NCBI RefSeq assembly: GCF_035818615.1
Contig: NZ_JAYKZY010000001.1
Span: 412,501 to 476,500, forward strand
Direction: 5' to 3'
DNA length: 64,000 bases
Source: Sphingobium sp. CR2-8
GTDB taxonomy: Bacteria; Pseudomonadota; Alphaproteobacteria; Sphingomonadales; Sphingomonadaceae
Part shown: positions 24,991-35,557 of the stretch, piece after piece
Numbering within the stretch: position 1 is the first letter of the stretch
Layout: each line of letters starts with the position of its first letter
Notes under the pieces: generated by a model
The model's database searches: none
What the model saw: the letters and a program-made list of their open reading frames with translations, nothing else
Told to the model about the DNA's origin: nothing
Made by a program: the position numbers and the translations under genes

Positions 24991-26307
24991 ATGAAACAGC
25001 CCATCGATCCGCCGATGCTGACCGGCTTTGGGAACCATCATGTGAGCGAGGCGATGGCGGGCGCGCTGCCGATCGGCCGCAATTCGCCGCAGCGCGTCCC
25101 CTACGGCCTCTATGCCGAGCAGTTGTCTGCGACCGCCTTCACGGCGCCCCGGCATGAAAACCGGCGCAGCTGGCTCTATCGCATGCGGCCGAGCGCGATG
25201 CATCCGCTCTTCGCACCCCATGCCGGACCGAGCCTGCTCCGCAGCGCGCCCTGCGACGCCGTGGCGACGCCAAACCGGCTGCGCTGGAACCCGATCGCCA
25301 TACCGGGCGGCGCGGTGGATTTCATCGATGGCCTCGTTACCTATGCGGTCAATGGTGACGCAGCGGCCGGGGTGGGATGCAGCGTCCATCTCTATGCCGC
25401 CAACCTGTCCATGGTCGATCGCGCCTTCTTTAGCGCCGATGGCGAATGGCTGATCGTGCCGCAGCAGGGGCGGCTGCGGATCGTGACGGAGATGGGCGTC
25501 CTGCTCGTCGCACCGCTCCAGATCGCCCTGATCCCGCGCGGGGTCCGCTTTCGTGTGGAATTGCCCGATGGCGGGGCGCGCGGCTATGTCTGCGAAAATC
25601 ACGGGGCCCCGTTTCGCCTGCCGGACCTGGGACCGATCGGGTCCAATGGCCTCGCCAATGTCCGCGATTTCGAGGCGCCGGTCGCCGCGTTCGAGGATGT
25701 CGAGCGGCCCTGCGAACTGGTGCAGAAATATCAGGGACAGCTATGGACCACGACGTTGGCCCACAGCCCGTTCGACGTCGTCGCATGGCATGGCAATGTC
25801 GCGCCCTATCGCTATGATTTGACGCGCTTCAACACGATCGGCACGGTCAGCTACGACCATCCCGACCCGTCCATCTTCACTGTGCTGACCTCGCCCAGCG
25901 ATAGCGCGGGCACGGCCAATGTCGATTTCGTCATCTTCCCGCCGCGCTGGATGGTGGCGGAGGATACGTTCCGCCCGCCCTGGTTCCATCGCAATGTCAT
26001 GAGCGAATTTATGGGGCTGATCGTAGGCGACTATGACGCCAAGTCGGGCGGCTTCGCGCCCGGCGGCGCAAGCCTGCACACAATGATGTCCGCCCATGGG
26101 CCGGACGTCGCGAGCCATGACCGGGCGGTCGCGGCGACCCTGCAACCGCAGAAGATCGCCGACACGATGGCCTTCATGTTCGAAAGCCGCCTGCCCTTCA
26201 CGCCGACGCGCTGGGCGATGGAAACGCCTTTGTTGCAAGGCGATTACGACGCGTGTTGGACAGGATTCCGCAAGGCGCAACTACCCTCGGAAGGGGATGA
26301 CGCATGA
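24991..26307 (+). CDS. hmgA: Homogentisate 1,2-dioxygenase
   Basis: 438 aa, cleaving the homogentisate ring to maleylacetoacetate. The start is the ATG at 24991; upstream codons in the same frame belong to hppD read out of phase. Family features are [20 protein letters not shown] and [20 protein letters not shown] at the N-terminus, [11 protein letters not shown] in the central cupin, and [20 protein letters not shown] carrying His and Glu iron ligands. It overlaps fahA by 4 bp. The intervening maleylacetoacetate isomerase (maiA) is absent from this operon. Confidence 0.95.
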   Translation: MKQPIDPPMLTGFGNHHVSEAMAGALPIGRNSPQRVPYGLYAEQLSATAFTAPRHENRRSWLYRMRPSAMHPLFAPHAGPSLLRSAPCDAVATPNRLRWNPIAIPGGAVDFIDGLVTYAVNGDAAAGVGCSVHLYAANLSMVDRAFFSADGEWLIVPQQGRLRIVTEMGVLLVAPLQIALIPRGVRFRVELPDGGARGYVCENHGAPFRLPDLGPIGSNGLANVRDFEAPVAAFEDVERPCELVQKYQGQLWTTTLAHSPFDVVAWHGNVAPYRYDLTRFNTIGTVSYDHPDPSIFTVLTSPSDSAGTANVDFVIFPPRWMVAEDTFRPPWFHRNVMSEFMGLIVGDYDAKSGGFAPGGASLHTMMSAHGPDVASHDRAVAATLQPQKIADTMAFMFESRLPFTPTRWAMETPLLQGDYDACWTGFRKAQLPSEGDDA

Positions 26308-27596
26308 ACTGGTGGACGACCGACGCGACGCATGATCCTGCCCTCACCAGTTGGGTGGACAGCGCCAACGGCCATGCCGATTTCCCGATCCAGAACCTGC
26401 CCTTCGGCGTTTTTTCCCCGCCCGGTGGAAAGGCGCGAATTGGCGTTGCGATCGGTGAGAGCATATGGGACCTGACTAGCACGGCGGATCGCTTCCCCGA
26501 CACGGCGGAAGCGTTGCAGGACCAGAGCCTCAATGCGCTGTTCGCCCTGCCGTCCGCCCAGCGCCGTAGCCTGCGCGGCGCGATCAGCAGGATGCTGAGC
26601 GATCCTGCCATGGCGGACGCGCTGCGCCCCCACCTCCATGACGCGGCGGACTGCGCGATGCATCTGCCCGCGCGCATCGGGGACTATACCGATTTCTATG
26701 TCGGCATTCACCACGCCAACAATATCGGGCGACAGTTCCGGCCCGACAATCCATTACTGCCCAATTATAAATATGTGCCGATCGGCTACCACGGCCGCGC
26801 CTCGTCCATCCGGCCTTCGGGTGTCCCGCTGCGGCGACCGATGGGCCAGCGCAAGCCGCCGGAGGCCGACGCGCCGCTGTTCGGGCCGTGCACGCGTTTG
26901 GACTATGAACTGGAACTGGGCATCTGGATCGGGACCGGCAACGATCTGGGCAGCCCCATACCTATCCACCGAGCGCCGGAGCATGTCGCGGGCTTCTGCC
27001 TGCTCAACGACTGGTCAGCGCGCGATATCCAGGGCTGGGAATATCAGCCGCTCGGCCCCTTCCTGTCGAAAAACTTTCATACGACCATATCGCCCTGGGT
27101 CGTGACGGCGGAGGCGATGGCGCCCTTCCGCCTGGCGCAGCCGCCCCGGCCGGACGGTGATCCCGATCCCTTGCCCTATCTGTCGGACGCCGCCGATCAG
27201 GCGCATGGCGCGCTGGGGCTGGAGCTGGAGGTGCTGATCCTGACCGAAGCGATGCGCGCGCGCGGCGATGCGCCCGTGCGGCTGAGCCGCGGTCCGGCGA
27301 GCAACATGTATTGGACGGTGCAACAGATCGTCGCCCACCATGCGTCGAACGGCTGCAACCTCAATCCCGGCGACCTGCTCGGCACCGGCACCATCTCCGC
27401 GCCCGATCGCTCGGGCTATGGCAGCCTGATGGAGTTATCGGCGGGCGGCAAAGAAGCGGTCGAGCTGCCCGGCGGTGAAACTCGCACCTTCCTGGAGGAT
27501 GGCGACGAGATCATCCTGCGCGCGACCGCGTCGGCATCGGGCTTCTTCCCGATCGGCTTTGGCGCATGCCGGGCGATCGTGCTACCCGCGCACTGA
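26304..27596 (+). CDS. fahA: Fumarylacetoacetase
   Basis: 430 aa. It hydrolyses fumarylacetoacetate to fumarate and acetoacetate, the last step of tyrosine breakdown. It has an N-terminal SH3-like domain ([20 protein letters not shown]) and a C-terminal FAH fold with [20 protein letters not shown] (catalytic Asp/His region), GYHGRASSI, and the metal site [12 protein letters not shown]. The gene ends 24 bp before the end of the convergent ThuA-like gene and no clear terminator is visible between them. Confidence 0.96.
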   Translation: MNWWTTDATHDPALTSWVDSANGHADFPIQNLPFGVFSPPGGKARIGVAIGESIWDLTSTADRFPDTAEALQDQSLNALFALPSAQRRSLRGAISRMLSDPAMADALRPHLHDAADCAMHLPARIGDYTDFYVGIHHANNIGRQFRPDNPLLPNYKYVPIGYHGRASSIRPSGVPLRRPMGQRKPPEADAPLFGPCTRLDYELELGIWIGTGNDLGSPIPIHRAPEHVAGFCLLNDWSARDIQGWEYQPLGPFLSKNFHTTISPWVVTAEAMAPFRLAQPPRPDGDPDPLPYLSDAADQAHGALGLELEVLILTEAMRARGDAPVRLSRGPASNMYWTVQQIVAHHASNGCNLNPGDLLGTGTISAPDRSGYGSLMELSAGGKEAVELPGGETRTFLEDGDEIILRATASASGFFPIGFGACRAIVLPAH

Positions 27597-27620
27597 ATCC
27601 GCCCGCCACGCCGCGTCTCA

Positions 27621-28721
27621 TCATTGTTTGGCCACAGGGCATGTGGCGCGGCGCGACGCGGCCCAGACAACGGCATTTTCCAGCATGGTCACATAATGGG
27701 GATCGGCATAGGTCTGCGGACGATGGCCGATCCCCGAATAAAAGGCCCGACCTTTTCCCACGCAGCGGGTCCAGGCGATCGGATGATCCCCCATCGCCAG
27801 CGCGCTGGGCTTGTAACTCCCCTCGTCCAGCGTGGCGAGGACAGTGCTGCCCGGGCGCGGATTGGCGGTGAAGCTGTACCATTCGTCGTTCATGGTCCAT
27901 TCGTGCGGCAATCCGGCCGCGACCGGATGATCGCGCCCTTCGACCACGATCCGCGCGTCCTGAAATTGCGGATTCATCGGATGCCCCGCAAACTGGGTGC
28001 CCACCAGCGTGTCGACATACCAGGGCCAGAAGGTCGACGGGTCGCCCGACGATCCATGCACCGCGACATAGCCGCCGCCCTGTTCGATGTAGGATTTGAA
28101 CGCGGCCCGCTGCGACAGGGTCAGCACGTCGCCGCTGATATTATTCCATATCACCGCATCGAACCGACGCAGATTGGCGGGCGTCATCACGCCGCCCTTG
28201 TCGCTGACGACGACGGCCCAGCCCTTGCGCTGCGCCATCGCCTGGAACGCGGCGCGGGCGGCATCGACCGAGGGGCCGTCGCGAAAGCCGTTGATCTTCT
28301 CGAAGATCAGCAGGCGCGGCTTGCCCCTGGGCAGGGCGATGGTCGGCCGGTCATTGTCGTAGCGGGCGCAGCGCGCCGTGCGATCCGCCGCCGTTACCGG
28401 CAATGCGCGCAACCTCTTGTCGAGGGCCGCCAGCTTGTCGGCGGGCAGATTCTTCATCTTGCCCAGCGCCTTCAACGTCAGGATCGCAGCGAAGCTCGGC
28501 GCGTCAGGCGAAAAGAAGCGGGGCGGCAGGGCGGTGAACACATCGGGCGCGCCTGCTTCCACCGCGGCTTTTGCCGGGGCGCTGCGGACGATGTCGATCA
28601 TGGGCGATTCGATCGAAAAGGGCGCGTCGCGCAGCGCGCAGTCGGTCACGGGCCGTGCCATCACGCTTGCGGGCAGCATCGCCATCAGCAGGCCCGCGCC
28701 CGTCATCCACAGATGTTTCAT
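27621..28721 (-). CDS. Exported ThuA-domain protein
   Basis: 366 aa with a signal peptide (MKHLWMTGAGLLMAMLPASV, ending MARP). A short N-terminal region of about 120 residues is followed by a ThuA-like trehalose-utilisation domain related to class I glutamine amidotransferases (RLLIFEKINGFRDGPSVDAA, FDAVIWNNISGDVLTLSQRA, GGGYVAVHGSSGDPSTFWPW, HPMNPQFQDARIVVEGRDHP, EWYSFTANP, GKGRAFYSGIGH). The family is common in polysaccharide loci but its reaction is mostly undefined. It is divergent from the GH2 gene, and the operator-like site at 28833 lies between them, so shared control is plausible. Confidence 0.85.
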   Translation of the reverse strand: MKHLWMTGAGLLMAMLPASVMARPVTDCALRDAPFSIESPMIDIVRSAPAKAAVEAGAPDVFTALPPRFFSPDAPSFAAILTLKALGKMKNLPADKLAALDKRLRALPVTAADRTARCARYDNDRPTIALPRGKPRLLIFEKINGFRDGPSVDAARAAFQAMAQRKGWAVVVSDKGGVMTPANLRRFDAVIWNNISGDVLTLSQRAAFKSYIEQGGGYVAVHGSSGDPSTFWPWYVDTLVGTQFAGHPMNPQFQDARIVVEGRDHPVAAGLPHEWTMNDEWYSFTANPRPGSTVLATLDEGSYKPSALAMGDHPIAWTRCVGKGRAFYSGIGHRPQTYADPHYVTMLENAVVWAASRRATCPVAKQ

Positions 28722-28832
28722 GTCCCTCTCCCGTTATCGTTTGGCCTGTCCTAGCCTGCCAGGGGGCAGTCGCAAAGTTGGTTTGGACGCCACCGTACGC
28801 CTTGCCAAATCCGCCGCTATCGCTCAGAGTAA

Positions 28833-28846
28833 TGATAACGCTACCA
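28833..28846. promoter_or_regulatory. LacI-type operator candidate TGATAACGCTACCA
   Basis: Its reverse complement TGGTAGCGTTATCA matches 12 of 14 bases of TGGTCGCGTTACCA at 39803-39816 in the divergent promoter of the fucose/xyloglucan arms. It lies 27 bp before the GH2 start. Confidence 0.6.
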
Positions 28847-28872
28847 AATTGCGGACAGACGGGAGAGAAAAA

Positions 28873-31584
28873 TTGGTACAACTGTCCATTTCGGTGTCGC
28901 ATTTGCGATTAAAGTGCGGACGGGCTGTTGCCATGACTTGTCTTTCCGCGATTGCGGCAGCGACCATCGGGTCGCCCGCGATCGCCGCCGACAGCGTATC
29001 GATCAGCCGCGACTGGCGCTTCATCAAGGGCGATCCGGCGGGCCTCACCACCGACCTGCGCTATGATGTCCGTCCCCCGATCGACGATAGCGGCGACGGC
29101 AAGCTGGCCGATGCCCGCCCCGATGCGGCGGTGCAGGTGGACGATGGCGGCGCGCATGTCTTGAAGCCCTGGATTCTCCCCAGCGCCAATCCCTTCATCA
29201 AGGATCCGGCCAAGCATCATGTCCGTCCGGCGGGCAATCCGGGTGGTGACGTGCCTTATGTGCAGGCGGGCTTCGACGACAGCGGCTGGACCCATGTCGA
29301 CCTGCCGCACGACTGGGCGATCGCCGGGCCCTTCATCAAGGATGGTCCCTATGGCGGCATGGGGCGCCTGCCCAGCTGGGGCATAGGCTGGTATCGTAAG
29401 ACGCTGGATATTCCCGCACGCGACAAGGGCAAATCGATCTTCCTCGATGTCGAAGGGGCCATGTCCTACGCCACGGTCTGGCTCAATGGGAAACTGGTGG
29501 GCGGCTGGCCCTATGGCTATAACAGCTTCCGCCTCGACCTCACCCCCTATGCGGTGCCGGGGGGCAGGAACCAGCTGGCGATCCGGCTCGACAATCCGGC
29601 GGCGTCGGCGCGCTGGTATCCGGGCGGAGGCCTCTATCGCGACATCTATCTCACCACCGCGAACAAGGTGCATGTCGGCCAGTGGGGCGGGACCGTCCGC
29701 ACGCCGCAGGTGAGCAAGGCGCAGGCGACCGTCGATCTCAGCCTGACGCTGGACAATGACGGCGACAGGACGGCTCAGGTCGAGGTGGCGACCGCCCTCT
29801 ACGCGCTCGACGCCAACGGCAAGCGCACAGGCCGCCCCGTCGCCAGCTTTCCGCGCCAGTCCACCAGCATCGCGCCCGGAGCGAAGGCGGTGCTGAACGG
29901 CAGCACGATCCTCACCAATCCCCGCCTGTGGGGACCGCCGCCCACGCAACAGCCCAACCGCTATGTCGCCGTCTCCACAGTGACACAGGGCGGTAAGGTC
30001 ATCGACACCCATGAAACCCGCTTCGGCGTGCGCGACATCCGCTTCGATCCCGACAAGGGCGTGTTCGTCAATGGCGAGCATATCCCGCTGCGCGGCGTCA
30101 ACAACCATCATGACCTGGGCGCGATCGGCGCAGCCTTCAACCGTCGCGCGGCCCAGCGACAGCTTGAAATCATGCGCGACATGGGCAGCAACGCCGTGCG
30201 CATGAGCCACAATCCCCCCGCGCCCGAACTGCTCGAACTGACCGACCAGATGGGCTTTCTCGTCATGGACGAAATATTCGACAGTTGGGAAAAGAAGAAG
30301 ACCCCGCACGACTTCCACCTGATCTTTCCCGATTGGCATGAGGCGGACGCCCGCGCCATGCTGCGCCGCGACCGCAACCACCCCTCCATCATCATGTGGA
30401 GCATCGGCAATGAGGTGGGCGAACAATATGATGGCGAAGCGGGCGCGAAGATCGGCCGCGAACTGGTCGCCATCGCGCATGAGGAAGACCCCACCCGCCC
30501 GGCGACCAGCGCGATGAACTTTGCCAAGGCGGACATGCTGCTGCCCACGACCGTGGACGTCATCAGCCTCAACTATCAGGGGGCGGGGATTCGCGGCATC
30601 GTCGGCCAATATCCCGCGTTCCGCGCGAAATTCCCCGACAAGCTGATCCTCTCCACCGAAAGCGCCTCCGCGCTCTCCAGCCGGGGCGAATATATGTTCC
30701 CGGTCGCGGGCGCGACCAGCGGGCCGGTGCGCCCCTGGTCGGGCGGCAATCCCGACACGCATCAGGTGTCGGCCTATGAACTGCACGCTGCCGATTTCGG
30801 CTCGTCGCCCGACCGCGTCTGGGCGGCCGACGACCAGAACCCCTATGTGGCGGGGGAGTTCGTGTGGACGGGCTTCGACTATCTGGGTGAACCCACCCCC
30901 TATTATACGTCGCGCAGCAGCTATTCGGGCATCGTCGATCTGGCCGGTTTCCCCAAGGATCGCTTCTGGCTCTATCAGGCGCGCTGGCGGCCGGACCTCA
31001 AATTCGCGCACATCCTGCCGCACTGGACCTGGCCGGACCGGGTGGATCAGATAACGCCGGTCCACGTCTTTTCATCAGCGGACGAAGCGGAACTGTTCGT
31101 CAACGGCAAATCGCAGGGCAAGATCAAGAAGCGCGACTATGAATATCGCTTCCGCTGGGATTATGTCACCTACGAACCGGGCGAGGTGAAGGTCGTGACC
31201 TGGAAACGGGGGCAGCCCTGGGCGACCGAAACCATCCGCACCGTGGGCGAAGCGGCCAAGCTGTCGCTGACCGCCGACCGCGCATCGATCGCGGACGATG
31301 GCCGCGACCTCAGCTTCGTGACGTTGAAGGTGCTGGACAAGGACGGCAACGTCGTCCCCGCCGCCAAGCAGACAATCGACTTCACGATCGAGGGACCGGG
31401 ACAGATCGTCGCCACCGACAATGGCGACCCGACCGACCTGACCGCCTTTCCATCGAAGCGCCGTGCGGCGTTCAACGGGCTGGCGCTGGCGATCGTGAAG
31501 GCGGATCGCCCCGGCCGCATCATCCTGCGCGCCAAGGCCCAGGGCCTGGGCGAAACGCAGCTGGTGATCAGCGCGAAACGCTGA
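28873..31584 (+). CDS. Glycoside hydrolase family 2 beta-galactosidase-like enzyme
   Basis: 903 aa if the TTG at 28873 is used; it has GGGAGAG at good spacing and supplies the basic n-region (HLRLKCGR) of a signal peptide ending SPAIA. The ATG at 28933 is an alternative but leaves no charged n-region. Order: jelly-roll sugar-binding domain (GWTHVDLPHDWAIAGPF), two Ig-like domains, TIM barrel with LRGVNNHHDLGAIGAAFNRR, acid/base Glu514 in WSIGNEVGEQ and nucleophile Glu596 in LSTESAS, then bacterial Ig-like C-terminal domains. Its probable task is removal of beta-linked galactose in the periplasm; GH2 also includes glucuronidases and mannosidases. It stands alone on the plus strand. Confidence 0.9.
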   Translation: MVQLSISVSHLRLKCGRAVAMTCLSAIAAATIGSPAIAADSVSISRDWRFIKGDPAGLTTDLRYDVRPPIDDSGDGKLADARPDAAVQVDDGGAHVLKPWILPSANPFIKDPAKHHVRPAGNPGGDVPYVQAGFDDSGWTHVDLPHDWAIAGPFIKDGPYGGMGRLPSWGIGWYRKTLDIPARDKGKSIFLDVEGAMSYATVWLNGKLVGGWPYGYNSFRLDLTPYAVPGGRNQLAIRLDNPAASARWYPGGGLYRDIYLTTANKVHVGQWGGTVRTPQVSKAQATVDLSLTLDNDGDRTAQVEVATALYALDANGKRTGRPVASFPRQSTSIAPGAKAVLNGSTILTNPRLWGPPPTQQPNRYVAVSTVTQGGKVIDTHETRFGVRDIRFDPDKGVFVNGEHIPLRGVNNHHDLGAIGAAFNRRAAQRQLEIMRDMGSNAVRMSHNPPAPELLELTDQMGFLVMDEIFDSWEKKKTPHDFHLIFPDWHEADARAMLRRDRNHPSIIMWSIGNEVGEQYDGEAGAKIGRELVAIAHEEDPTRPATSAMNFAKADMLLPTTVDVISLNYQGAGIRGIVGQYPAFRAKFPDKLILSTESASALSSRGEYMFPVAGATSGPVRPWSGGNPDTHQVSAYELHAADFGSSPDRVWAADDQNPYVAGEFVWTGFDYLGEPTPYYTSRSSYSGIVDLAGFPKDRFWLYQARWRPDLKFAHILPHWTWPDRVDQITPVHVFSSADEAELFVNGKSQGKIKKRDYEYRFRWDYVTYEPGEVKVVTWKRGQPWATETIRTVGEAAKLSLTADRASIADDGRDLSFVTLKVLDKDGNVVPAAKQTIDFTIEGPGQIVATDNGDPTDLTAFPSKRRAAFNGLALAIVKADRPGRIILRAKAQGLGETQLVISAKR

Positions 31585-31609
31585 ATCTGTTTCGATAGAT
31601 CATAGAAGG

Positions 31610-31631
31610 TTCCCCGGCCTGCGCCGGGGAA
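31610..31631. repeat. REP-like palindrome between convergent GH2 and GH1 genes
   Basis: Perfect 9-bp arms TTCCCCGGC and GCCGGGGAA with a CTGC loop. It probably also serves as a bidirectional terminator. Confidence 0.6.
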
Positions 31632-31707
31632 CGCGAAGCCCTAGGTTCGGATCAAGCTTCGCTGGCAATGACAAACTATGGGCAACAAAAGTACGGCCCC
31701 TTGTTCG

Positions 31708-33179
31708 TCACACCAGCCTGTTGGTCCGGACCAGTTCGCGATACCAGTGGGCGGAGAGCTTGGGCGTGCGTTTCTGGTTCTTGAAGTCGACATGGTGGAT
31801 GCCGAACAGCTTGGTATAGCCATCCTCCCACTCGAAATTATCCATCAGGCTCCAGACGAAATAGCCCTTTACCGGCAGCCCCTCCCGCGTCGCCCGTTGC
31901 AGATGCGTCAGGTAATTGCGCAGATACATGACGCGGTCGGTGTCATAGACCTTGCCGTCCGCCGCCACCGTGTCGTCCGCCGAACAGCCGTTTTCGGAGA
32001 TATAAATCGCCTTGGGGTTCCAGTTCTCGCTGATCGCCCGCATGCCCCAATAGATGACCTCCGGCGTGACATAGAGCCAGGGGAAGGCATGCGCGGAGCC
32101 TGTCCCGGATGGGGCAGGATCTTGTAGCCCGAAGGCGCGCTTTCATCCGCGCGGACCGTGTTGCCGGTATAGACATTGACCGACAGGAAATCGAGCGTGC
32201 TGCCGATCGCCTTGAAGTCGCCCTCCTTGACCTGGGGCGCGTCCTTGCCCTGCGCGGTCAGATAGCTGTCGATATAGCGGCCTTCCAGAATCGCGGTGAG
32301 GAACATGGCGTTCTCTTCGCGCACCGCCTTCTTCACCGCCTCGATATGGTCGGGCGTCTCGATCGCGGGGACATAGATGTTGGGATTGTCGGCCAGCCCC
32401 ACCAGCGTGCCCGGCTTGGCATGGGCGCGCACCGCCTGCACCCCCAGACCATGGGCCAGCACGCCATGGTGGCGGATCTGGTTGACCTGCCCCATCGGCA
32501 GCTTCAGCCCTGGGGCCTTGCCGCCGGCCATGTAGCTCAGGTCCGTGAAGCAGCGCAGCTCGTTGACCGTCATGAAATGCTGCACGCGGTCGCTCAGCCG
32601 CCCCGCCATGTAACCGGCATAGTCGGCAAAGGCATAGGCGGTGTCGCGATTCTGCCAGCCGCCCGGCAGCGCAGCGGGCAGATCCCAGTGGAACAGCGTC
32701 GCATGCGGCGTGATGCCCGCCGCCAGCAGACCGTCGACCAGACGATTATAATAATCGACGCCCTTCTGGTTGGGCTTGCCCCGGCCATCAGGGAAGATGC
32801 GCGACCAGGCGATCGAGAAGCGATAGGCCTTGACGCCCAGCGCCTTGAGCAGCGCGATATCGTCCTGATAGCGGTTGTAGCTGTCACAGGCGACGTCGCC
32901 GGTATCGCCATTAGCGACCTTGCCCGGCGTGTGGGAAAAGACGTCCCAATTGGTCTGGCCGCGCCCATCCGCCTTGACGCCGCCTTCGATCTGATAGGCG
33001 GCCGTGGCGCAGCCCCACAGGAAGTCGGATGGGAAGGCTAGATCGCCCTGCGGCGCGGCGGCTGCGGCAGACGCAGTCCTGGCAGGCTGGGCGACGGCGG
33101 CGTTGCTGCCCGCGATCGTCGCGCCCCATGCGGCCGCGCCCAATCCCATGCCCAGTTCGCGGCGGTTGATACCGGTCAT
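31708..33179 (-). pseudogene. GH1 beta-glucosidase, interrupted by one frameshift
   Basis: The first frame (about 358 codons from 33179) has a Tat-like signal (INRRELGMGLGAAAWG), FPSDFLWGCATAAYQIEG, and the acid/base Glu207 in TVNEL (the usual TxNEP has Leu instead of Pro). After ILPHPG, at a G3 run (32104-32106 on the plus strand), the reading shifts. The other frame continues GSAHAFPWLYVTPEVIYWGM, then IYISENGCS with the nucleophile Glu, and YFVWSLMDNFEWEDGYTKLFG to a stop at 31708. One extra G restores a full-length GH1 of about 490 aa. It is the last gene of the minus arm, 14 bp after GH31, and would remove glucose from de-xylosylated xyloglucan oligomers. Confidence 0.87.
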
Positions 33180-33193
33180 TTGCTTATGCTCCC

Positions 33194-35557
33194 TTATTGA
33201 CCGACGACCTGCACCAGCCCGGCGATCGCCTGGCCGGTGGGCAGCTTCGTCTTGCTCGTCAGCGATTTGGCGGCGTCGTTCCAGACCAGCTCCGCCTTCA
33301 TGCCGCCCTTGCGATAGGCATTGGTGGTGCCGTCATCGTCGTAGAGGGTGAAGCGGGCGTCCGCGCCGGGATAGACGCGGATGCTTTCCAGCGCCTGTTT
33401 CTCCGCCGTGCTTTTTACCTGCACGCCCATCGGCACGATCGACCCGGCCTTCACGAACAGGGGGATGCGGTTGATCGGGGTGTCGACCTCGATCGTCTGG
33501 CCGCCCTCGAACTTCTGGTTGGTCCAATAGTCATACCAGGCGGTGCCCGCAGGCAGATAGACCGGGCGCTTGGTCTGGCCCTGCACCGTCACCGGCGCGA
33601 CCAGGAAGGCGGGGCCGAACATATATTGGTCACCGATATTCGCGACATTGGGATCGTTTTGGAAGTCCATGAACAGACCGCGCATGAACGGCGCGCCGCT
33701 GTCATAGGTGTGACGGCCCAGCGCATAGATATAGGGCATCAATGTGTACCGCAGGCGCAGCCAGTCGGCCAGGATCGGTTCGGCCGCCTTGCCATATTCC
33801 CACAGCGAGGTGCCGGGCCGCTGGCCATGGATGCGCAGCGTGGGGGTGAAGACGCTATATTGGAACCAGCGCACGAACAGTTCGGGATAGTCGGGATAAT
33901 CCGCGCCCATCGCGGTCGCGCCCGCGGGATCGACAAGGATCGGGTTTTCCGCCTTCGGTCCCTTGGGCCACTGCCAGCCGCCGATGTCGCTGCCCCAATA
34001 GGCGATGCCCGACGCGGTGAAATTGAGGCCCGCAGGGATCTGGCGCTGGAGCGCTTCCCAGGTCGACTTGATGTCCGACGACCAGAACAGTCCGCCATTG
34101 CGCTGCGCGCCCAAATAGGCGGCGCGCGCCAGGATCATGTTGCGGAAGCCGGGACGGTCGCGCTCGGACCCTTCGGCGACGCCGGTCGTATGCACCAGCG
34201 GGAAGAGATTGTGATAGCGGTCGCCCGAACCCTTGGCATAGAAATAGCCGTCCGGGACGAGGTCAGGCTCGGTTTCGTCCAGCCAGAACCAGTCGAAGCC
34301 CTGGGACGCGATATTGTCGCGCAGCTTGCCCCAGAACCATGTCCGCGCGTCCGGATTGGTGCTGTCGATCAGCGCGCCCGCGCGATCGGACCGCATGGGC
34401 AGGCCGTCTACGGGATTGCCGTCCTTGTCCTTCAGGAACCAGCCTTTGGTCGCCAGCATATCGAAATAGCGCGATTCCCGTTCGAACCGCGGCCACACGC
34501 TGATGATCGATCGCATGCCCAACGACTTCAGCGTATCGTTCATGCCCTTGGGATCGGGGAAATAGCTGCGGTCGATGTCGAGTTGCCCCATGCGCGTCCA
34601 GTAGAACCAGTCCAGCACCATCACGTCGAGCGGCAGATGGCGCTCGCGATAGCCATGGGCGATGTCGAGCAGTTCCTGCTGGCTCTCGTACCGCGCCTTG
34701 CTCTGGATGAGGCCAAAGCCCGCCTTGGGCGGCAGCGGCGTTTCGCCGGTCAGCTTGGCGTAACCGGCATAGAGTTCGTCGGTGGTCTTGCCGATGATGA
34801 CGAAGAAGGACACGCGCTCGCCCACCTGGCTCTGCCAATGGGTGCTGCTGTGCAGGCCGGGCTGGATCAGCGTGCGGGCTGGATTGTCCCAGACGATGCC
34901 ATAGCCCTTGTTCGTGACCATGAAGGGGACGCAGACCGTCTCCCCGGCGGGCGCATCATAGTTGTGCGAACAATCGATCTGCTTGCCGCGCAGATCCATA
35001 TAGCCTTCCTGGTTCTGGCCCAGGCCGTAATAATGTTCGTCGGCGGGCGCATCGAAGCTGGCGCCGACCTTGAACGTCTGTTCGCCATTCACCGTGACGG
35101 GGGCCATTTCCCAACCCGTCATCTTCGTGAGCAACGTGCCGTTCGCATCGCTCACCGACAGGCTGACCGGCGGCAGCGACGGCGCGAAATAACGCTGCAT
35201 CTGCGTCGGCGCGCCCGGCCATGGCTTGGCGTCGACCGTCAGGGTGATCGCGGCGGAGGAGAAGATGTCGCCGCTGGCGTCGGTGCGGTGGGTCCAGCCG
35301 GTCGCGTCGGCCTTCGCGTTCGGCCCTTCGCCCGGCGCGGCCGACGCCAGATCGGGATCGAGCGCGATCGTCACGCGCACGATATTGGGCGCATAGGGCT
35401 CGATCGCGACGCGGCTGCCATGGCGATCGAGCAGCGCCATCGGTGCGGCCAGCGCGGGCATCGCCATCGCAAGGCAGGAGGCGCCGACCGCGATTCCTGC
35501 AAATCTTGCTTTCAAGCGCCGTGCGATCATGTCATTCAGTCCCTGTTCTTGCTTCAT
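33194..35557 (-). CDS. Glycoside hydrolase family 31, alpha-xylosidase-like
   Basis: 787 aa exported enzyme. The first ATG (35557) overlaps the GH29 stop; an ATG nine codons in, before IARRLKARFAGIAVGA, gives a cleaner signal peptide and is an alternative. It has an N-terminal beta-sandwich (HYYGLGQNQEGYMDLRGK), then a catalytic barrel with nucleophile Asp427 in WFWLDETEPD, the VMVLDWFYWTRMGQLDID substrate loop, GLFWSSDIKSTW and the acid/base region ASGIAYWGSDIGG, and C-terminal beta domains. DETEPD at the nucleophile is typical of alpha-xylosidases rather than alpha-glucosidases. It probably releases alpha-1,6-xylose from the non-reducing end of xyloglucan oligosaccharides once galactose and fucose are removed. 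Confidence 0.88.
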   Translation of the reverse strand: MKQEQGLNDMIARRLKARFAGIAVGASCLAMAMPALAAPMALLDRHGSRVAIEPYAPNIVRVTIALDPDLASAAPGEGPNAKADATGWTHRTDASGDIFSSAAITLTVDAKPWPGAPTQMQRYFAPSLPPVSLSVSDANGTLLTKMTGWEMAPVTVNGEQTFKVGASFDAPADEHYYGLGQNQEGYMDLRGKQIDCSHNYDAPAGETVCVPFMVTNKGYGIVWDNPARTLIQPGLHSSTHWQSQVGERVSFFVIIGKTTDELYAGYAKLTGETPLPPKAGFGLIQSKARYESQQELLDIAHGYRERHLPLDVMVLDWFYWTRMGQLDIDRSYFPDPKGMNDTLKSLGMRSIISVWPRFERESRYFDMLATKGWFLKDKDGNPVDGLPMRSDRAGALIDSTNPDARTWFWGKLRDNIASQGFDWFWLDETEPDLVPDGYFYAKGSGDRYHNLFPLVHTTGVAEGSERDRPGFRNMILARAAYLGAQRNGGLFWSSDIKSTWEALQRQIPAGLNFTASGIAYWGSDIGGWQWPKGPKAENPILVDPAGATAMGADYPDYPELFVRWFQYSVFTPTLRIHGQRPGTSLWEYGKAAEPILADWLRLRYTLMPYIYALGRHTYDSGAPFMRGLFMDFQNDPNVANIGDQYMFGPAFLVAPVTVQGQTKRPVYLPAGTAWYDYWTNQKFEGGQTIEVDTPINRIPLFVKAGSIVPMGVQVKSTAEKQALESIRVYPGADARFTLYDDDGTTNAYRKGGMKAELVWNDAAKSLTSKTKLPTGQAIAGLVQVVGQ

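Noticed and set aside
28909..31065. Minus-strand frame of 718 codons opposite GH2
   Set aside because: Antisense shadow; the GH2 frame has intact catalytic motifs.
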